Source of the DNA: Planctomycetota bacterium
Lineage (GTDB): Bacteria; Planctomycetota; Phycisphaerae; Sedimentisphaerales; Anaerobacaceae
DNA length: 43,355 nt
Assembly: GCA_020351025.1 (NCBI GenBank)
Contig: CP070728.1
Location: 2,210,782-2,254,136 of the forward strand
Reading direction: 5' to 3'
Shown here in pieces: positions 30,150 to 39,787 of this stretch. The translations under genes were made by a program, and so were the position numbers. The notes under the pieces are model-generated. The model searched no databases, had not been told where the DNA came from, and saw nothing but the letters and a program-made list of their open reading frames with translations. Numbering within the stretch: position 1 is the stretch's first letter; every line of letters starts with the position of its first letter.

Positions 30150-32123
30150 TTGGGACAATCGCTCGTTTACAAGATACTTGCCAGCCACGTAGTCGACGGT
30201 AAAATCGCCTCCGGTCAGCCTATTGGCATTGTGATTGACCAGACACTTACACAGGATGCAACCGGCACGACCGCATTTTTGCTGTTTGAATCAATGGGAA
30301 CGGCTACAGCCAAAACAAAGCTTAGCGTCAGCTATATCGACCACAATTTAGCCGGCTTTGGCCCGGAGAACCATAACGACCATTTATACCTGCAAACGAT
30401 AGCCGCAAAAGCAGGGCTTTACCTCTCCAGAGCAGGCAACGGTATCTGTCACCAGGTCCATTTAGAACGGTTCGCCAAGCCCGGGCTGACACTGTTAGGC
30501 AGCGATTCACACACGCCAACCTGCGGCGGCATCGGGGCACTTGCTATCGGAGCCGGCGGGCTGGACGTGGCAGCGGCTATGGCAGGAGGACCGTTCTACC
30601 TGACCTGCCCGAAGGTCCTGGGTGTCAAACTAACCGGTAAATTAGGCAACTGGGTAGCCGCCAAAGACATTATTCTAAAACTGCTTGGCCAACTTACAAC
30701 AAAGGGAAATGTCAACTGGGCGGTCGAATATTTTGGCGAAGGCGCTTCAACGCTATCTGTCCCACAGCGAGCAACGATAACGAATATGGGAGCGGAGCTC
30801 GGCGTAACAACGAGCATCTTTGCCAGCGATGAAGAAACCAAAAAATTTTTCGTCGCTCAGAAACGAGAAAAGGACTATCAACCGCTGACGGCCGACCCTG
30901 ATGCCGAATATGACCGCATCGTCGAAATAAATCTGGCAGAGCTTCAGCCGATGGCGGCCTGTCCATCCTCGCCGGATAATGTCAAACCAATAACTGAAAT
31001 AGCAGGCATTCAAACAGGACAGGTTGTGATAGGCAGCTGCACAAATTCCAGCTTTGCAGATTTAATGATGGTCGCAAGGGTGTTAAAGGGCAGGTGTATA
31101 AATAATATGGTCGAATTTGCAATTGCACCGGGCAGCAGACAAGTTTTAAATAACCTGGCTGAAAATGGAGCTTTATCTGACACGATTTCAGCCGGTGCAC
31201 GCATCCTCGAGCTGGGCTGCGGCCCGTGCATTGGCCAAGGCCTCTCACCAGCTAATGGCGTGGTGAGCCTGAGAACATTCAACAGAAATTTTCCCGGCCG
31301 AAGCGGAACAACCAACGACCAGGTCTATCTGGTCAGCCCTGAGACAGCGGTGGCTTCGGCCCTGACCGGCCGAATCACCGACCCGCGAGACCTGCCAAAA
31401 TTGCTTGGAATTGAATACCCGAAAATCGAAATTCCGGATGAATTCACCATCAACGACAATATGATAGAAAAGCCCCTGACTGAAGAAGAGGCGGCAAAAG
31501 TAAAAGTCATGCGTGGACCAACGATTGTCGTACCACAAATGGCACCGTCACTGCCTCAACAATTGCAGGGCCAAGTTCTGATTAAATGTGGCGACAAAAT
31601 AACCACGGACCATATTATGCCGGCCGGCCGATACTTGAAACTGCGTTCAAATGTGCCGGAGTACGCAAAAGTGGTCTTCAATTGCTACAATGAACAAGGC
31701 AAACCAACATTCGCCGGCAGATGCCTTGAGCTAAAAGCAAAAGGTATCGCCGGCATCATCGTAGCAGGCAAAAGTTACGGGCAGGGCTCATCAAGAGAGC
31801 ACGCCGCCCTTTGCCCGATGTATCTGGGCGTCCGGGCGGTGATTGCAAAAAGTATTGAGCGAATTCACAAAGCCAACCTGATTAATTTCTGCATAGTGCC
31901 AATAGAATTTGCAAAACCTGCTGACTATGACAAAATCAAAACTGAAGACCTGCTACAAATCGACAACCTGCTCAAAGCAATAGAACACAGCGACGAAGTT
32001 AAGATTATCGACGCGAGCAACTCATTCGAATTTGCCGGCAAGCTGACTCTTTCCGCCAGAGACAGAGAAATCTTGCTTTCCGCCGGACTGTTGAACTATA
32101 CGCGCAAGAAAGTAAATGAATGA
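30150..32123 (+). CDS. acn: Aconitate hydratase
   Basis: Aconitase interconverts citrate and isocitrate with a [4Fe-4S] cluster. Cluster ligands are C297 (GSCTNSS), C357 and C360 (ELGCGPCIG). LGSDSHTPTCGGIGALAIGA is the active-site segment, GRSGT in FPGRSGTTNDQVYL is conserved, and the swivel domain follows (TTDHIMPAG ... GKSYGQGSSREHAAL). The 657 aa are the short, mitochondrial-like monomer length. The start is TTG at 30150 with GGAG 7 bases upstream. Its stop overlaps the next gene by 8 bases. Isopropylmalate or homoaconitate isomerases share the fold, but the single-chain length and motifs favour aconitase. Confidence 0.93.
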   Translation: MGQSLVYKILASHVVDGKIASGQPIGIVIDQTLTQDATGTTAFLLFESMGTATAKTKLSVSYIDHNLAGFGPENHNDHLYLQTIAAKAGLYLSRAGNGICHQVHLERFAKPGLTLLGSDSHTPTCGGIGALAIGAGGLDVAAAMAGGPFYLTCPKVLGVKLTGKLGNWVAAKDIILKLLGQLTTKGNVNWAVEYFGEGASTLSVPQRATITNMGAELGVTTSIFASDEETKKFFVAQKREKDYQPLTADPDAEYDRIVEINLAELQPMAACPSSPDNVKPITEIAGIQTGQVVIGSCTNSSFADLMMVARVLKGRCINNMVEFAIAPGSRQVLNNLAENGALSDTISAGARILELGCGPCIGQGLSPANGVVSLRTFNRNFPGRSGTTNDQVYLVSPETAVASALTGRITDPRDLPKLLGIEYPKIEIPDEFTINDNMIEKPLTEEEAAKVKVMRGPTIVVPQMAPSLPQQLQGQVLIKCGDKITTDHIMPAGRYLKLRSNVPEYAKVVFNCYNEQGKPTFAGRCLELKAKGIAGIIVAGKSYGQGSSREHAALCPMYLGVRAVIAKSIERIHKANLINFCIVPIEFAKPADYDKIKTEDLLQIDNLLKAIEHSDEVKIIDASNSFEFAGKLTLSARDREILLSAGLLNYTRKKVNE

Positions 32124-32628
32124 AAAGATAATAACTATTTTTGGAACCGGCAGGGCAAAGCCGGGCTCTTCAACTTACAAACTGGCATACGAAACAGGTA
32201 AACTGCTGGCCCGGGCCCGCTTCACTATCGCAAATGGCGGATACGGCGGGACAATGTTGGCTGCAGCCAGAGGAGCTGCCGAGGCCGGTGGGGAAACTGT
32301 CGGCATTACCTGCAAAGCTTTTGGGCGAGACAAAGCAAACGAATATATTACTCGTGAAATTGTTGCCGATTCACTTGATGAACGGCTCGATACGTTGATA
32401 AAACTCGGCCAGGCCTATATCATACTACCGGGAGGAACAGGAACGCTGCTCGAATTAGCAAAGGTCTGGGAATTTAAAAACAAAGGCTTTCTTAATGCAG
32501 ACAAGCCAATTATACTTGTAGGCAAATTCTGGAAGCCCTTAGTCGATTTGATTGCAAGCGATGACCCAGACAGCAGCCAATACATAAAACAGGTAGATGA
32601 GCCAAGGCAAATTTTAGAACTGATATGA
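32116..32628 (+). CDS. LOG family / TIGR00725-like nucleotide-binding protein
   Basis: A Rossmann-like protein with IITIFGTGRAKPGSSTY, IANGGYGGTMLAAARGAAEA and the LOG-family loop ILPGGTGTLLELAKVWEF. Relatives cleave nucleoside 5'-monophosphates (cytokinin-activating LOG enzymes and PpnN-type nucleosidases). The motif here is PGGTGTLLE, close to the canonical PGGxGTxxE. Length (170 aa) suits the short bacterial members. It overlaps aconitase by 8 bases and the next gene by 4, so it is translationally coupled. The substrate is not known. Confidence 0.82.
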   Translation: MNEKIITIFGTGRAKPGSSTYKLAYETGKLLARARFTIANGGYGGTMLAAARGAAEAGGETVGITCKAFGRDKANEYITREIVADSLDERLDTLIKLGQAYIILPGGTGTLLELAKVWEFKNKGFLNADKPIILVGKFWKPLVDLIASDDPDSSQYIKQVDEPRQILELI

Positions 32629-33422
32629 ATAAAAGATACGCAATTTTGATTTTGGTTTTTCTTATAAGCTACACTGCGTTCGCAGCAACGAGGCAGGAAT
32701 CTGTTCTGCGAGATGGCTTCGTCTTAGCCGGCGTAGATGGCAAACCGACCAAGGGCGAGGACAATGAACAATGGTTATTTGAATTTGATTCGGACCTAAG
32801 CGATGACCAAAGCCGAGTCTGCGCGGGGGCGAGCCTGGAACTTCTGCCATCATCCACACTCGAAAAAATGGCTACAGATATGGGAGACCGTACTACCACA
32901 AGCTACAGACTCTGGGGCAAAGTCACGAAATACAAGGGCAAAAATTTTATATACCCAATTTACTTCCTGCCCCTCAGCAAGGTCGCAAAGACAAAGCAGG
33001 CGACTCCAGAACAATCACAGCAGCAACAGCCGCAGCTAACAATCAACGAGCCGGATGATGCGTTAGCCATACCACAGGAGATAATCGCTAAACTCAAGAC
33101 CCAAAAAACCTTCCGACCTGAGCAATTACAAAAAGGGCTGGAATTAAAGCAGGACTGTATCCTACCCGAAAGAACCGGTTTTATAACTGAAAAGGATGGA
33201 AAGCTCGTATTCGAACTCGACGCCCTTGGCAAAAACGTCCAGAAGATTTCGTTTCAGCTGCTTCCCTGCCAGGTTCTGGAACATCTCCAGCAAACGCAAT
33301 CCGCCGAGCCTGACCCCGTACGATTCAAAATCGCAGGGATTGTTACCAAATATAAAGGCGAGAACTATCTGCTGCCGCAGCGGGCAATACGCGCTTACAG
33401 CCACGAAAACTTCGGCAGATAA
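32625..33422 (+). CDS. Secreted protein with an internal duplication, unknown function
   Basis: A signal peptide (YAILILVFLISYTAFA) is followed by two related domains, about residues 26-115 and 173-254. Each has a WLFEFD/LVFELD strand, an LELLPSSTLEKM/FQLLPCQVLEHL helix and a VTKYKGKNF/VTKYKGENY strand (100-108 and 240-248), joined by a Gln-rich linker (129-137). The protein is probably periplasmic. I do not recognise the family beyond its planctomycete style. The ATG overlaps the LOG-family stop by 4 bases and hisD follows after 33 bases. Confidence 0.7.
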   Translation: MNKRYAILILVFLISYTAFAATRQESVLRDGFVLAGVDGKPTKGEDNEQWLFEFDSDLSDDQSRVCAGASLELLPSSTLEKMATDMGDRTTTSYRLWGKVTKYKGKNFIYPIYFLPLSKVAKTKQATPEQSQQQQPQLTINEPDDALAIPQEIIAKLKTQKTFRPEQLQKGLELKQDCILPERTGFITEKDGKLVFELDALGKNVQKISFQLLPCQVLEHLQQTQSAEPDPVRFKIAGIVTKYKGENYLLPQRAIRAYSHENFGR

Positions 33423-33455
33423 AAATTCAGCTACAAAAAAGATAAAGGAAAAACC

Positions 33456-34775
33456 GTGAACGATGAACTCGACCAAATCCTAATTTCATACAAACAGCCA
33501 GATTTCGAGAGAAAATTAGGAGAACTCCGTATTGCAATAATGAAGGCAGCTGTGTTTGAGCCAGGTGACCCACGGTATACTCAAATAAAAGATATTATAG
33601 ATGATGTCAAAAATCGTGGGGATGAAGCTGTGGCTGATAGTACCGCTAAATACGACAATGTAAAATTAACACCAGCGCAATTCCGTATAAGTAAAGAAGA
33701 TTTGAAAAAAGCGCATAATAAAATTGATAAAACCCTTTTGAAATCAGTTCGGCAGGCAATTAACAATGTGAGGAAATATCAGGAAGAAATCTTTGTCGAT
33801 AACGATAAAAGCTGCTCCAGTAAAACCGGCATAAAGTACACACCAATAAAAAGAGTTGGTATTTGTGTGCCGGGCGCAGCCGCCCCCCTGCCAAGCACAG
33901 TAATAATGACAGCAGTACCTGCGCAGGTAGCAGGTGTAGAAGAAATCGTTGTAGTTTCCCCGCCGAGATATAAGGGTAGCATTAATCCAGTAATTTTAGC
34001 AGTTTGTTATGAATTGGGGATTATTGAAGTCTACCGCATCGGAGGAGCACAAGCGGTAGCTGCTTTGGCATTTGGAACTAAGAGTATTGGGAAAGTATAT
34101 AAGATAATCGGGCCTGGAAACATATGGGTACAGTTTGCAAAACGAGAAGTATTTGGTATGCTCGTTGATATAGATTCAATTGCTGGACCAAGCGAGGTAT
34201 TAATAATTGCAAATGATACGGCAAATCCAGCCTGGGTAGCTGCTGATATGTTAAGCCAGGCTGAACACGCTCCTGGCAGCGCAACAGTTTTTACGGATTC
34301 AAAGATGCTTGCTGAAAAGGTGCTCGCCGAACTCAAAAAGCAGGTGGGGACACTAACAAGAAAAAAGGCAACTGTGGAGTGTCTGAAGGAATTCAGCTTT
34401 ATTGCCTTATTCGAAAATATGGAGCAGGTGATCGCCGCCGCCAATGATTTCGCGTCGGAGCATTTGCAGATTCAATGCGGCGAAGATAGCCGAAAAATCG
34501 CAGATAAAATTAAAAATGCTGGAGCGATATTTATAGGAGATTATTCACCCGTAGCCGTCGGCGATTACTGGGCAGGGCCAAGTCATACGTTGCCGACCGG
34601 AATGACCGCAAAATTTTTCAGTGGTTTAACAGCCAATGACTTTATCAAATCGACGAGCATTATTGAATACGATAAGGAGAAATTGGCAAAATGTGCCGAG
34701 GATATTATCCGCTTAGCTGAGGCCGAAGGCCTCGACGCCCACGCAAAAAGCATAAAAATCAGACAGGAACGTTAA
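33456..34775 (+). CDS. hisD: Histidinol dehydrogenase
   Basis: HisD oxidises L-histidinol to L-histidine in two NAD-dependent steps. Family segments: KRVGICVPGAAAPLPSTVIM, IGGAQAVAALAFGT, IIGPGNIWVQFAKREVFG, DSIAGPSEVLIIAN, AADMLSQAEHAPGS, FASEHLQIQ, and the active-site HTLPTGMTAKFFSGL. The length of 439 aa is normal. The start is GTG with AAAGGA about 6 bases before. No other his gene is nearby, so it is dispersed. It ends three bases before the stop of the convergent membrane-protein gene. Confidence 0.94.
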   Translation: MNDELDQILISYKQPDFERKLGELRIAIMKAAVFEPGDPRYTQIKDIIDDVKNRGDEAVADSTAKYDNVKLTPAQFRISKEDLKKAHNKIDKTLLKSVRQAINNVRKYQEEIFVDNDKSCSSKTGIKYTPIKRVGICVPGAAAPLPSTVIMTAVPAQVAGVEEIVVVSPPRYKGSINPVILAVCYELGIIEVYRIGGAQAVAALAFGTKSIGKVYKIIGPGNIWVQFAKREVFGMLVDIDSIAGPSEVLIIANDTANPAWVAADMLSQAEHAPGSATVFTDSKMLAEKVLAELKKQVGTLTRKKATVECLKEFSFIALFENMEQVIAAANDFASEHLQIQCGEDSRKIADKIKNAGAIFIGDYSPVAVGDYWAGPSHTLPTGMTAKFFSGLTANDFIKSTSIIEYDKEKLAKCAEDIIRLAEAEGLDAHAKSIKIRQER

Positions 34776-34778
34776 TCA

Positions 34779-36026
34779 TTAAACTTCCCAATAAAGTCTC
34801 TCCTGATAACGCCAGTAGAACCTCCCTATGAGATGAGCTCCTATCATCAGCAAATAGATGTTAACTAACTTAGCGACATAAGGCAAAATCTGAAATCGCG
34901 GCCAAATCATTGTCCTCGTAACAAACACCTTCGTCATTGCAATAGGAATACAAATTCCACAAAAGAAAACTAACAAAGCGCAGTACGGTAAAAATGAACT
35001 GAATATAGAACTAATTATCAGGAAAGGATTAAAGGCACGAATCGAATCGAACATAACAACAGCCAATAATGTCATAGGAAAAAGAAAAACAACAAAAAAC
35101 ATTAAAAGCCAGAAAACTCTGTCATTCAGCACCGGACCTAATAAGTCAAGGGAAATGAAGAAAACCATATGATACATAAAACGCCAAAAACCTATATCTA
35201 CTCCCCTGGCACGCGAAATATAAAAATATATCAACAAACAAAAAAACGTATAACAACCAACTAATTTAATCACCTGCCCCAACATCTCGCCCGGACCCGG
35301 AGTATTTACCAGAACATCAGGAGCCCGCACATTACCTTCGGCACTATCGCGAACACATAAAGCTAAATACCAATATAAGTAAAGGGCAACAGTAACATTC
35401 ACAATGATGCTTATACACAAAAATAAAACTGCAAAGATAAAAAAAGGTGCGAATACAATTGTCATTAAATTCATAAATCCCGTAAGGAGTTTCATCAGAA
35501 GAGGAAGGCCTATAAAAACTCCAAGCATCATCAGGCCTGCTTTATTTAAAGGATATAAAAAGATATCTATAGGCCATGGAAACTTACGCTGTGCCAGTAA
35601 TTGTTCTTTTTGAACACCCATTGTGGGACTCAAAGCATGAAGAAGCTCACGTTCTTGCCTTGCCCGTTCTTCCAGCTCAAAAGATTGTGGAGGTACAGGT
35701 TCTGACGGCGGCTCTTCGAACATTAAAGAGTCAATGTCAGTTTTCTGAGATGATGATTCAACAGTTTGCCTATCCATCAACTGCTGATGGACAACTTGCG
35801 GGATAACAACAATACTTTTGCAATTAGGGCATTTCCCTTTTTTGCTGGCATGTATTTCTTGGACACTTATTTTCTGCCCACAGCTTTTACAGTGAAACTT
35901 AATTTTATTTGAGGTATCAGGTACAACACAAATATCATCGCATTTTGGACATTTAACCCGCTTGCCTGACAATATAGCTTTTGCAACGATTTTTTGATTG
36001 CAGTTTCCGCAGCGAAACTCAATCAT
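34779..36026 (-). CDS. Double zinc-ribbon multi-pass membrane protein
   Basis: Two zinc ribbons open the protein: C6/C9 with C26/C29, and C46/C49 with C66/C69, each in the form F-x-C-x2-C ... K-C-P-x-C. A polar linker (70-150) leads to five to seven transmembrane helices (for example LMMLGVFIGLPLLM, FFIFAVLFLCISIIVNV, VFWLLMFFVVFLFPMTLL, YCALLVFFCGICIPIAM). Zinc ribbons of this MJ0042-like kind before a membrane domain are common in Planctomycetota; no function is established. GAGG lies about 6 bases before the ATG. It is monocistronic and convergent with hisD. Confidence 0.78.
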   Translation of the reverse strand: MIEFRCGNCNQKIVAKAILSGKRVKCPKCDDICVVPDTSNKIKFHCKSCGQKISVQEIHASKKGKCPNCKSIVVIPQVVHQQLMDRQTVESSSQKTDIDSLMFEEPPSEPVPPQSFELEERARQERELLHALSPTMGVQKEQLLAQRKFPWPIDIFLYPLNKAGLMMLGVFIGLPLLMKLLTGFMNLMTIVFAPFFIFAVLFLCISIIVNVTVALYLYWYLALCVRDSAEGNVRAPDVLVNTPGPGEMLGQVIKLVGCYTFFCLLIYFYISRARGVDIGFWRFMYHMVFFISLDLLGPVLNDRVFWLLMFFVVFLFPMTLLAVVMFDSIRAFNPFLIISSIFSSFLPYCALLVFFCGICIPIAMTKVFVTRTMIWPRFQILPYVAKLVNIYLLMIGAHLIGRFYWRYQERLYWEV

Positions 36027-36141
36027 TAAATCCTCTCTTTCCCAATTACTTCCACCTCCGCCACTTTTCCGGAAGCTTATGTTAAAACAAGCAATTACTC
36101 ATTTGCCAAGTTGTATTTTATAAAACCCGCAGCTTTGATTT

Positions 36142-36969
36142 TCAATCGGCCTTTTCATCAGTTTCGTCAGATTTATCGTCCTCGACTGCACTATTAGCAA
36201 TCAGCCAGTTATATAGTACGTCCGAACCCGTCGGGTCAAAACCATGTCCACAACCTTTGAACTCCTCAAACGTCACTTTAGCTCCCAGCCGTTTATAATA
36301 TTGAGCTGCTTTTTGAGCTGAATGCAGATTTGCATCCTTTTCGCCAGCACCTATGTAAATGGGCTTGTCTCGCAATGCCCCTTTAGCTGCAGTTGTACTG
36401 ATTAGATTCACACTTCGGCTCCGGCCTGCTGCAAAAATAACAGCTCCCGCCCAGACCTTCGGGCTACTTTCAATCATAGCTGAACCGTGCCAGCCGCCCT
36501 TGCTAAACCCCCCAACAAACAGCCGGTTCTCGTCAATTTTAAGATGCTTAGAAACCTGCCTTTTAACTTCTAAAGCGCTTCTGCGTTCCTGTCCCATGTA
36601 GTTAACGTACTGGCTTTTGGTCATCTTACCTTTTTCTTGCGGGACGTATCCCATGCCAATAATGATAAAACCCTTTCCGTGGGTGGCTTGTCTGAACGGC
36701 CAGGTCGTTGGCTGAGCATTCATCCCATGATAAACGAAAATCACAGGCCAATTACAATCATCCGCATAGCTGGTCGGGACATACACCAGGAAATGGTCGC
36801 CGCCGACATGTTTGTTATCAACATCGACGCGAACCTCCTCCCCCGGTATGAATCTTGGTGTCATTGACTTATTTGGCTTATCCGCGGCAAAAAGTAATGC
36901 AGCGCTATAGAAGTACAAAAAGCAAACAATTAGCGTAGAGGTTGAAAATAAGCGTTTATTAAAAGTCAT
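36142..36969 (-). CDS. Secreted alpha/beta hydrolase (esterase/PHB depolymerase-like)
   Basis: A signal peptide (LIVCFLYFYSAALLFAAD) precedes FLVYVPTSYADDCNWPVIFV and YHGMNAQPTTW, the oxyanion region of secreted esterases. The nucleophile is S156 in GGFSKGGW, the acid is probably D212 in IGAGEKDAN, and the His is H242 in GCGHGFD. The family includes feruloyl and acetylxylan esterases and depolymerases; the substrate is not readable. It follows alaS by 46 bases on the same strand and may be co-transcribed. The C-terminal tail is acidic (DDKSDETDEKAD). Confidence 0.83.
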   Translation of the reverse strand: MTFNKRLFSTSTLIVCFLYFYSAALLFAADKPNKSMTPRFIPGEEVRVDVDNKHVGGDHFLVYVPTSYADDCNWPVIFVYHGMNAQPTTWPFRQATHGKGFIIIGMGYVPQEKGKMTKSQYVNYMGQERRSALEVKRQVSKHLKIDENRLFVGGFSKGGWHGSAMIESSPKVWAGAVIFAAGRSRSVNLISTTAAKGALRDKPIYIGAGEKDANLHSAQKAAQYYKRLGAKVTFEEFKGCGHGFDPTGSDVLYNWLIANSAVEDDKSDETDEKAD

Positions 36970-37015
36970 GGAGAAAAAACTTCTTTCTGAATAACTTGTC
37001 TTGTTGTAGTAGCGC

Positions 37016-38161
37016 TTATGAAGTGCTGCTTAATTTTTCTTTTATAATCTCAGCTGCCTTAGCAAGGGCATCATCGATTTTTTGCGGACTTTTTCCACCC
37101 GCATGAGCCATCTGAGGCCGGCCTCCGCCGCCACCATCAATTATGGGGGCAATTTGCTTCACTATATCACCGGCTTTTAAGCCCTTCTTCACCAAATCAT
37201 TGCTCATTCCAGCGAGCAAAGTAGCTTTACCATTATCTTCAAAGCCAAAAACAACCGCGGCAGATTTCGTTTTCTTTTTCAGCATATCGATAGCAGCCCG
37301 CACCTGCTCGACCGGTGCTGCCGACAACCGGCCAATAATCACGGATGTTTCTCCGATTTTCTTGCCCTTCTCCAGAAGCTTCTTTGCTTCGGCCATCGTA
37401 TCAGCACCACGCAGACGAGCAAATGACTTGAGTTCCTTAGCAAGCCTTTTATTGTCCTCAACTAATTTACCGACTCTTTCAACCAATTCTTCCGCTGGTA
37501 CTTTTAGCATTACCGAAAGCTCATCGATAATATTGCTGCGTTGTTCAAGATACTTAGTAAGCCCCGTGCCAGTCAGCGCAGTAATTCGTCGCACGCCTGC
37601 TGATATACTCTCTTCCTTCATTATCTTAAAACCTCCAATAGAGCCAATTCTATCAACGTGAGTTCCGCCACAAAACTCTTTGCTAAAAGCTCCACCGAGA
37701 TGGTCCTTATTCTCAACGCCAACGGCCACCACGCGAACCTCAGCTCCATATTTTTCCCCAAATAGCGCCATAGCCCCGAGCTTTTGCGCCTCGGCCCTCG
37801 GCATAACCATACAAGTTACGGGACAATCCTCTGCGATTTTTCCCATGACCAGACGCTCGGTCTTTTTTATCTCGTCATTGGTCATTGCTTTAGGGTAGGT
37901 GAAGTCAAATCTTAAATAGTCCGGGCCAACGAGGCTGCCCTGCTGGGCTACCGATTTGCCAAGTGTCTGCTGCAGCGCCCACTGCAATAGATGAGTAGCG
38001 GTATGATTTTTCTTTATCGAGTCTCTGTCTTTACTGACGATTGCTCTTACTTTATCACCAACACTAAATGACCCTTCTGCAAGATGGCCCTGGTGAATTA
38101 CACAGTTGGCAATCCTGGTTGTATCTTCAACAACAAACCGCCCGTTGTCCGATTCAATCAT
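37016..38161 (-). CDS. alaS: Alanyl-tRNA synthetase, C-terminal part (editing and C-Ala domains), separated by an in-frame TAG
   Basis: This is the second part of alaS. It contains the editing-domain metal motif HTATH (H53 and H57 counted from the ATG at 38161) with C164 and H168 (FCGGTH), a coiled-coil region, and the C-Ala domain ending GGGGRPQMAHAGG. The 15 codons before this ATG (38206-38162) read TCFYAESGGQVGDCG in the same frame as both parts, so the true unit is a single frame broken only by the TAG at 38209-38207. If made separately, translation could begin at ATG 38161, where only a weak GGTAGGT-like ribosome site is present. It is the penultimate gene of the gltX-recA-alaS run. Confidence 0.85.
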   Translation of the reverse strand: MIESDNGRFVVEDTTRIANCVIHQGHLAEGSFSVGDKVRAIVSKDRDSIKKNHTATHLLQWALQQTLGKSVAQQGSLVGPDYLRFDFTYPKAMTNDEIKKTERLVMGKIAEDCPVTCMVMPRAEAQKLGAMALFGEKYGAEVRVVAVGVENKDHLGGAFSKEFCGGTHVDRIGSIGGFKIMKEESISAGVRRITALTGTGLTKYLEQRSNIIDELSVMLKVPAEELVERVGKLVEDNKRLAKELKSFARLRGADTMAEAKKLLEKGKKIGETSVIIGRLSAAPVEQVRAAIDMLKKKTKSAAVVFGFEDNGKATLLAGMSNDLVKKGLKAGDIVKQIAPIIDGGGGGRPQMAHAGGKSPQKIDDALAKAAEIIKEKLSSTS

Positions 38162-38206
38162 CCCGCAGTCACCTACCTGCCCCCCCGACTCGGCATAAAA
38201 ACAGGT

Positions 38207-38209
38207 CTA
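38207..38209 (-). other. alaS: In-frame TAG inside alaS
   Basis: On the minus strand the codons read GTT GTT CTT GAC TAG ACC TGT TTT TAT. Most AlaRS sequences have one residue (commonly Lys, Gln or Arg) between LD and T-x-FYAESGGQ, so TAG replaces exactly one amino acid. CAG or AAG differ from TAG by one base. The frame is unbroken on both sides, so this is a substitution, not an indel. Confidence 0.9.
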
Positions 38210-39787
38210 GTCAAGAACAACTCCAACTTCGGCCTTAGCTTCGATACTGCCTTTATTCTTAAAGCTTCCAGTTTCAATCCATCCGAGTATCTTGCTATCA
38301 CACCGGTCAAAATCGTATTTGTGCAGGTCCTCCGTTAAAGGCAACTCAGTATCAGCTACCATAAAAGCAGATGATTTCTGGGCTGCCCTCGCACGCTCCC
38401 TTTGCTCTTCCATCAGCTCATCAAATTTAGTTGTATCAACTTCAAGGCCCCGCTCTTTCCCCATAAGCTGTGTCAAATCAAGAGGAAAACCGTATGTATC
38501 ATAAATCTGGAACGCATCTTCCCCGCTTATTGTTTTATCGGATTTCCCTGCAGCCCGCTCTGCAGCAGCTTCGAAAATTTCAATACCTCTATCGAGAGTC
38601 CTACCAAAAGCTGCTTCTTCTGATTCTATCACCGTTGATACGTAATCCGCTCTTTCTTTTATCTCACAAAACGCATCGCCCAGGCAATCAACAACAACCG
38701 GCACAAGTTTATACATAAACGGCTCGTGCATCCCCAACTCTCTGCCGAACCTTGAAGCCCTGCGGAGTATCCGTCGAATCACATAGCCCCGGCCTTCATT
38801 GGAAGGCGCAGCACCATCAGTTATCGCAAAGACAAGCGCGCGAATATGGTCAGATATAACCCTAAAAGCATTATCGATTTTGTTATTCAGGCGGGACGTA
38901 TACTTGTGACCGGAGATTTCGCCAACACAATCATTTATGGGCATAAACAAGTCGGTATCGTAGTTGCTCCCTCTGCCCTGCAGCACCGCTGCGATTCTTT
39001 CCAAGCCGGCACCGGTATCAACATATTTGGCACCTAACGGGTCAAGTTTGCCGCCTTCATCCCGACTATATTGTATAAAGACCAGATTCCACAGTTCAAT
39101 AAATCGGCTGCACCCGCTGTTAACAGCACATTTGTGGCCTTTGGTCTGTTTCATATCACAGCTATCGGGACCAAGGTCGATATGTATTTCGCTGCATGGC
39201 CCGCAGGGCCCAATATCACCCATCTCCCAGAAATTATCCTTTTTGCCAAAAGCCAAAACCCGCTCAGCAGGTATTGATGTTACTTTCGTCCACAGCGTGG
39301 TTGCTTCTTCATCCTCAGGCAGGCCGTCCGCTTTGTCACCTGCAAAAACCGTCGCCCACAAGCTCTCCGGGCCTATATCCCAAACCTTTGTAAGAAGCTC
39401 CCAGGCCCACTGGATAGCTTCGGCCTTGAAATAATCATCGAACGACCAATTACCCAACATTTCAAAAAAGGTGTGATGATATGTATCTTTGCCCACTTCT
39501 TCAAGGTCGTTGTGCTTGCCGCTTACACGCAGACACTTTTGGCTATTCGCCACGCGGTGATACTTCGGACTGGACAATCCTAAAAAGATATCCTTGAACT
39601 GATTCATTCCCGCATTGGTAAAAAGCAAAGTATCATCGCCAATGGGCATAATGGGCGAGCTGGGAACAAACTCGTGCTCCTTATCCCTGAAAAAATCTAT
39701 AAAGCCGCTTCTAATCTGCTTTGCACTTAGCACTTCTTTACTTCCGCTTTTCGTATCTCGTCTTTCAGTTGCCGAGATACGCTTCAA
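38207..39787 (-). CDS. alaS: Alanyl-tRNA synthetase, N-terminal part (aminoacylation domain), ending at an in-frame TAG
   Basis: AlaRS charges tRNA-Ala. The part from 39787 carries the class II core: [37 protein letters not shown] (55-71), [50 protein letters not shown] and [16 protein letters not shown] tRNA-recognition region follows (RAIL-type [14 protein letters not shown]). It stops at TAG 38209-38207, just before the conserved FYAESGGQVGD. Together with the downstream part it would be 923 codons, a normal or slightly long AlaRS. The ATG overlaps the recA stop (ATGA), which supports this start although the first 25 residues form an extension. Confidence 0.93.
   Translation of the reverse strand: MKRISATERRDTKSGSKEVLSAKQIRSGFIDFFRDKEHEFVPSSPIMPIGDDTLLFTNAGMNQFKDIFLGLSSPKYHRVANSQKCLRVSGKHNDLEEVGKDTYHHTFFEMLGNWSFDDYFKAEAIQWAWELLTKVWDIGPESLWATVFAGDKADGLPEDEEATTLWTKVTSIPAERVLAFGKKDNFWEMGDIGPCGPCSEIHIDLGPDSCDMKQTKGHKCAVNSGCSRFIELWNLVFIQYSRDEGGKLDPLGAKYVDTGAGLERIAAVLQGRGSNYDTDLFMPINDCVGEISGHKYTSRLNNKIDNAFRVISDHIRALVFAITDGAAPSNEGRGYVIRRILRRASRFGRELGMHEPFMYKLVPVVVDCLGDAFCEIKERADYVSTVIESEEAAFGRTLDRGIEIFEAAAERAAGKSDKTISGEDAFQIYDTYGFPLDLTQLMGKERGLEVDTTKFDELMEEQRERARAAQKSSAFMVADTELPLTEDLHKYDFDRCDSKILGWIETGSFKNKGSIEAKAEVGVVLD

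Noticed and set aside
37016-39787. Genome-wide reassignment of TAG as an explanation of the alaS stop
   Set aside because: TAG ends the regulator, GNAT, Cys-protein and DUF5060 genes at sensible places.
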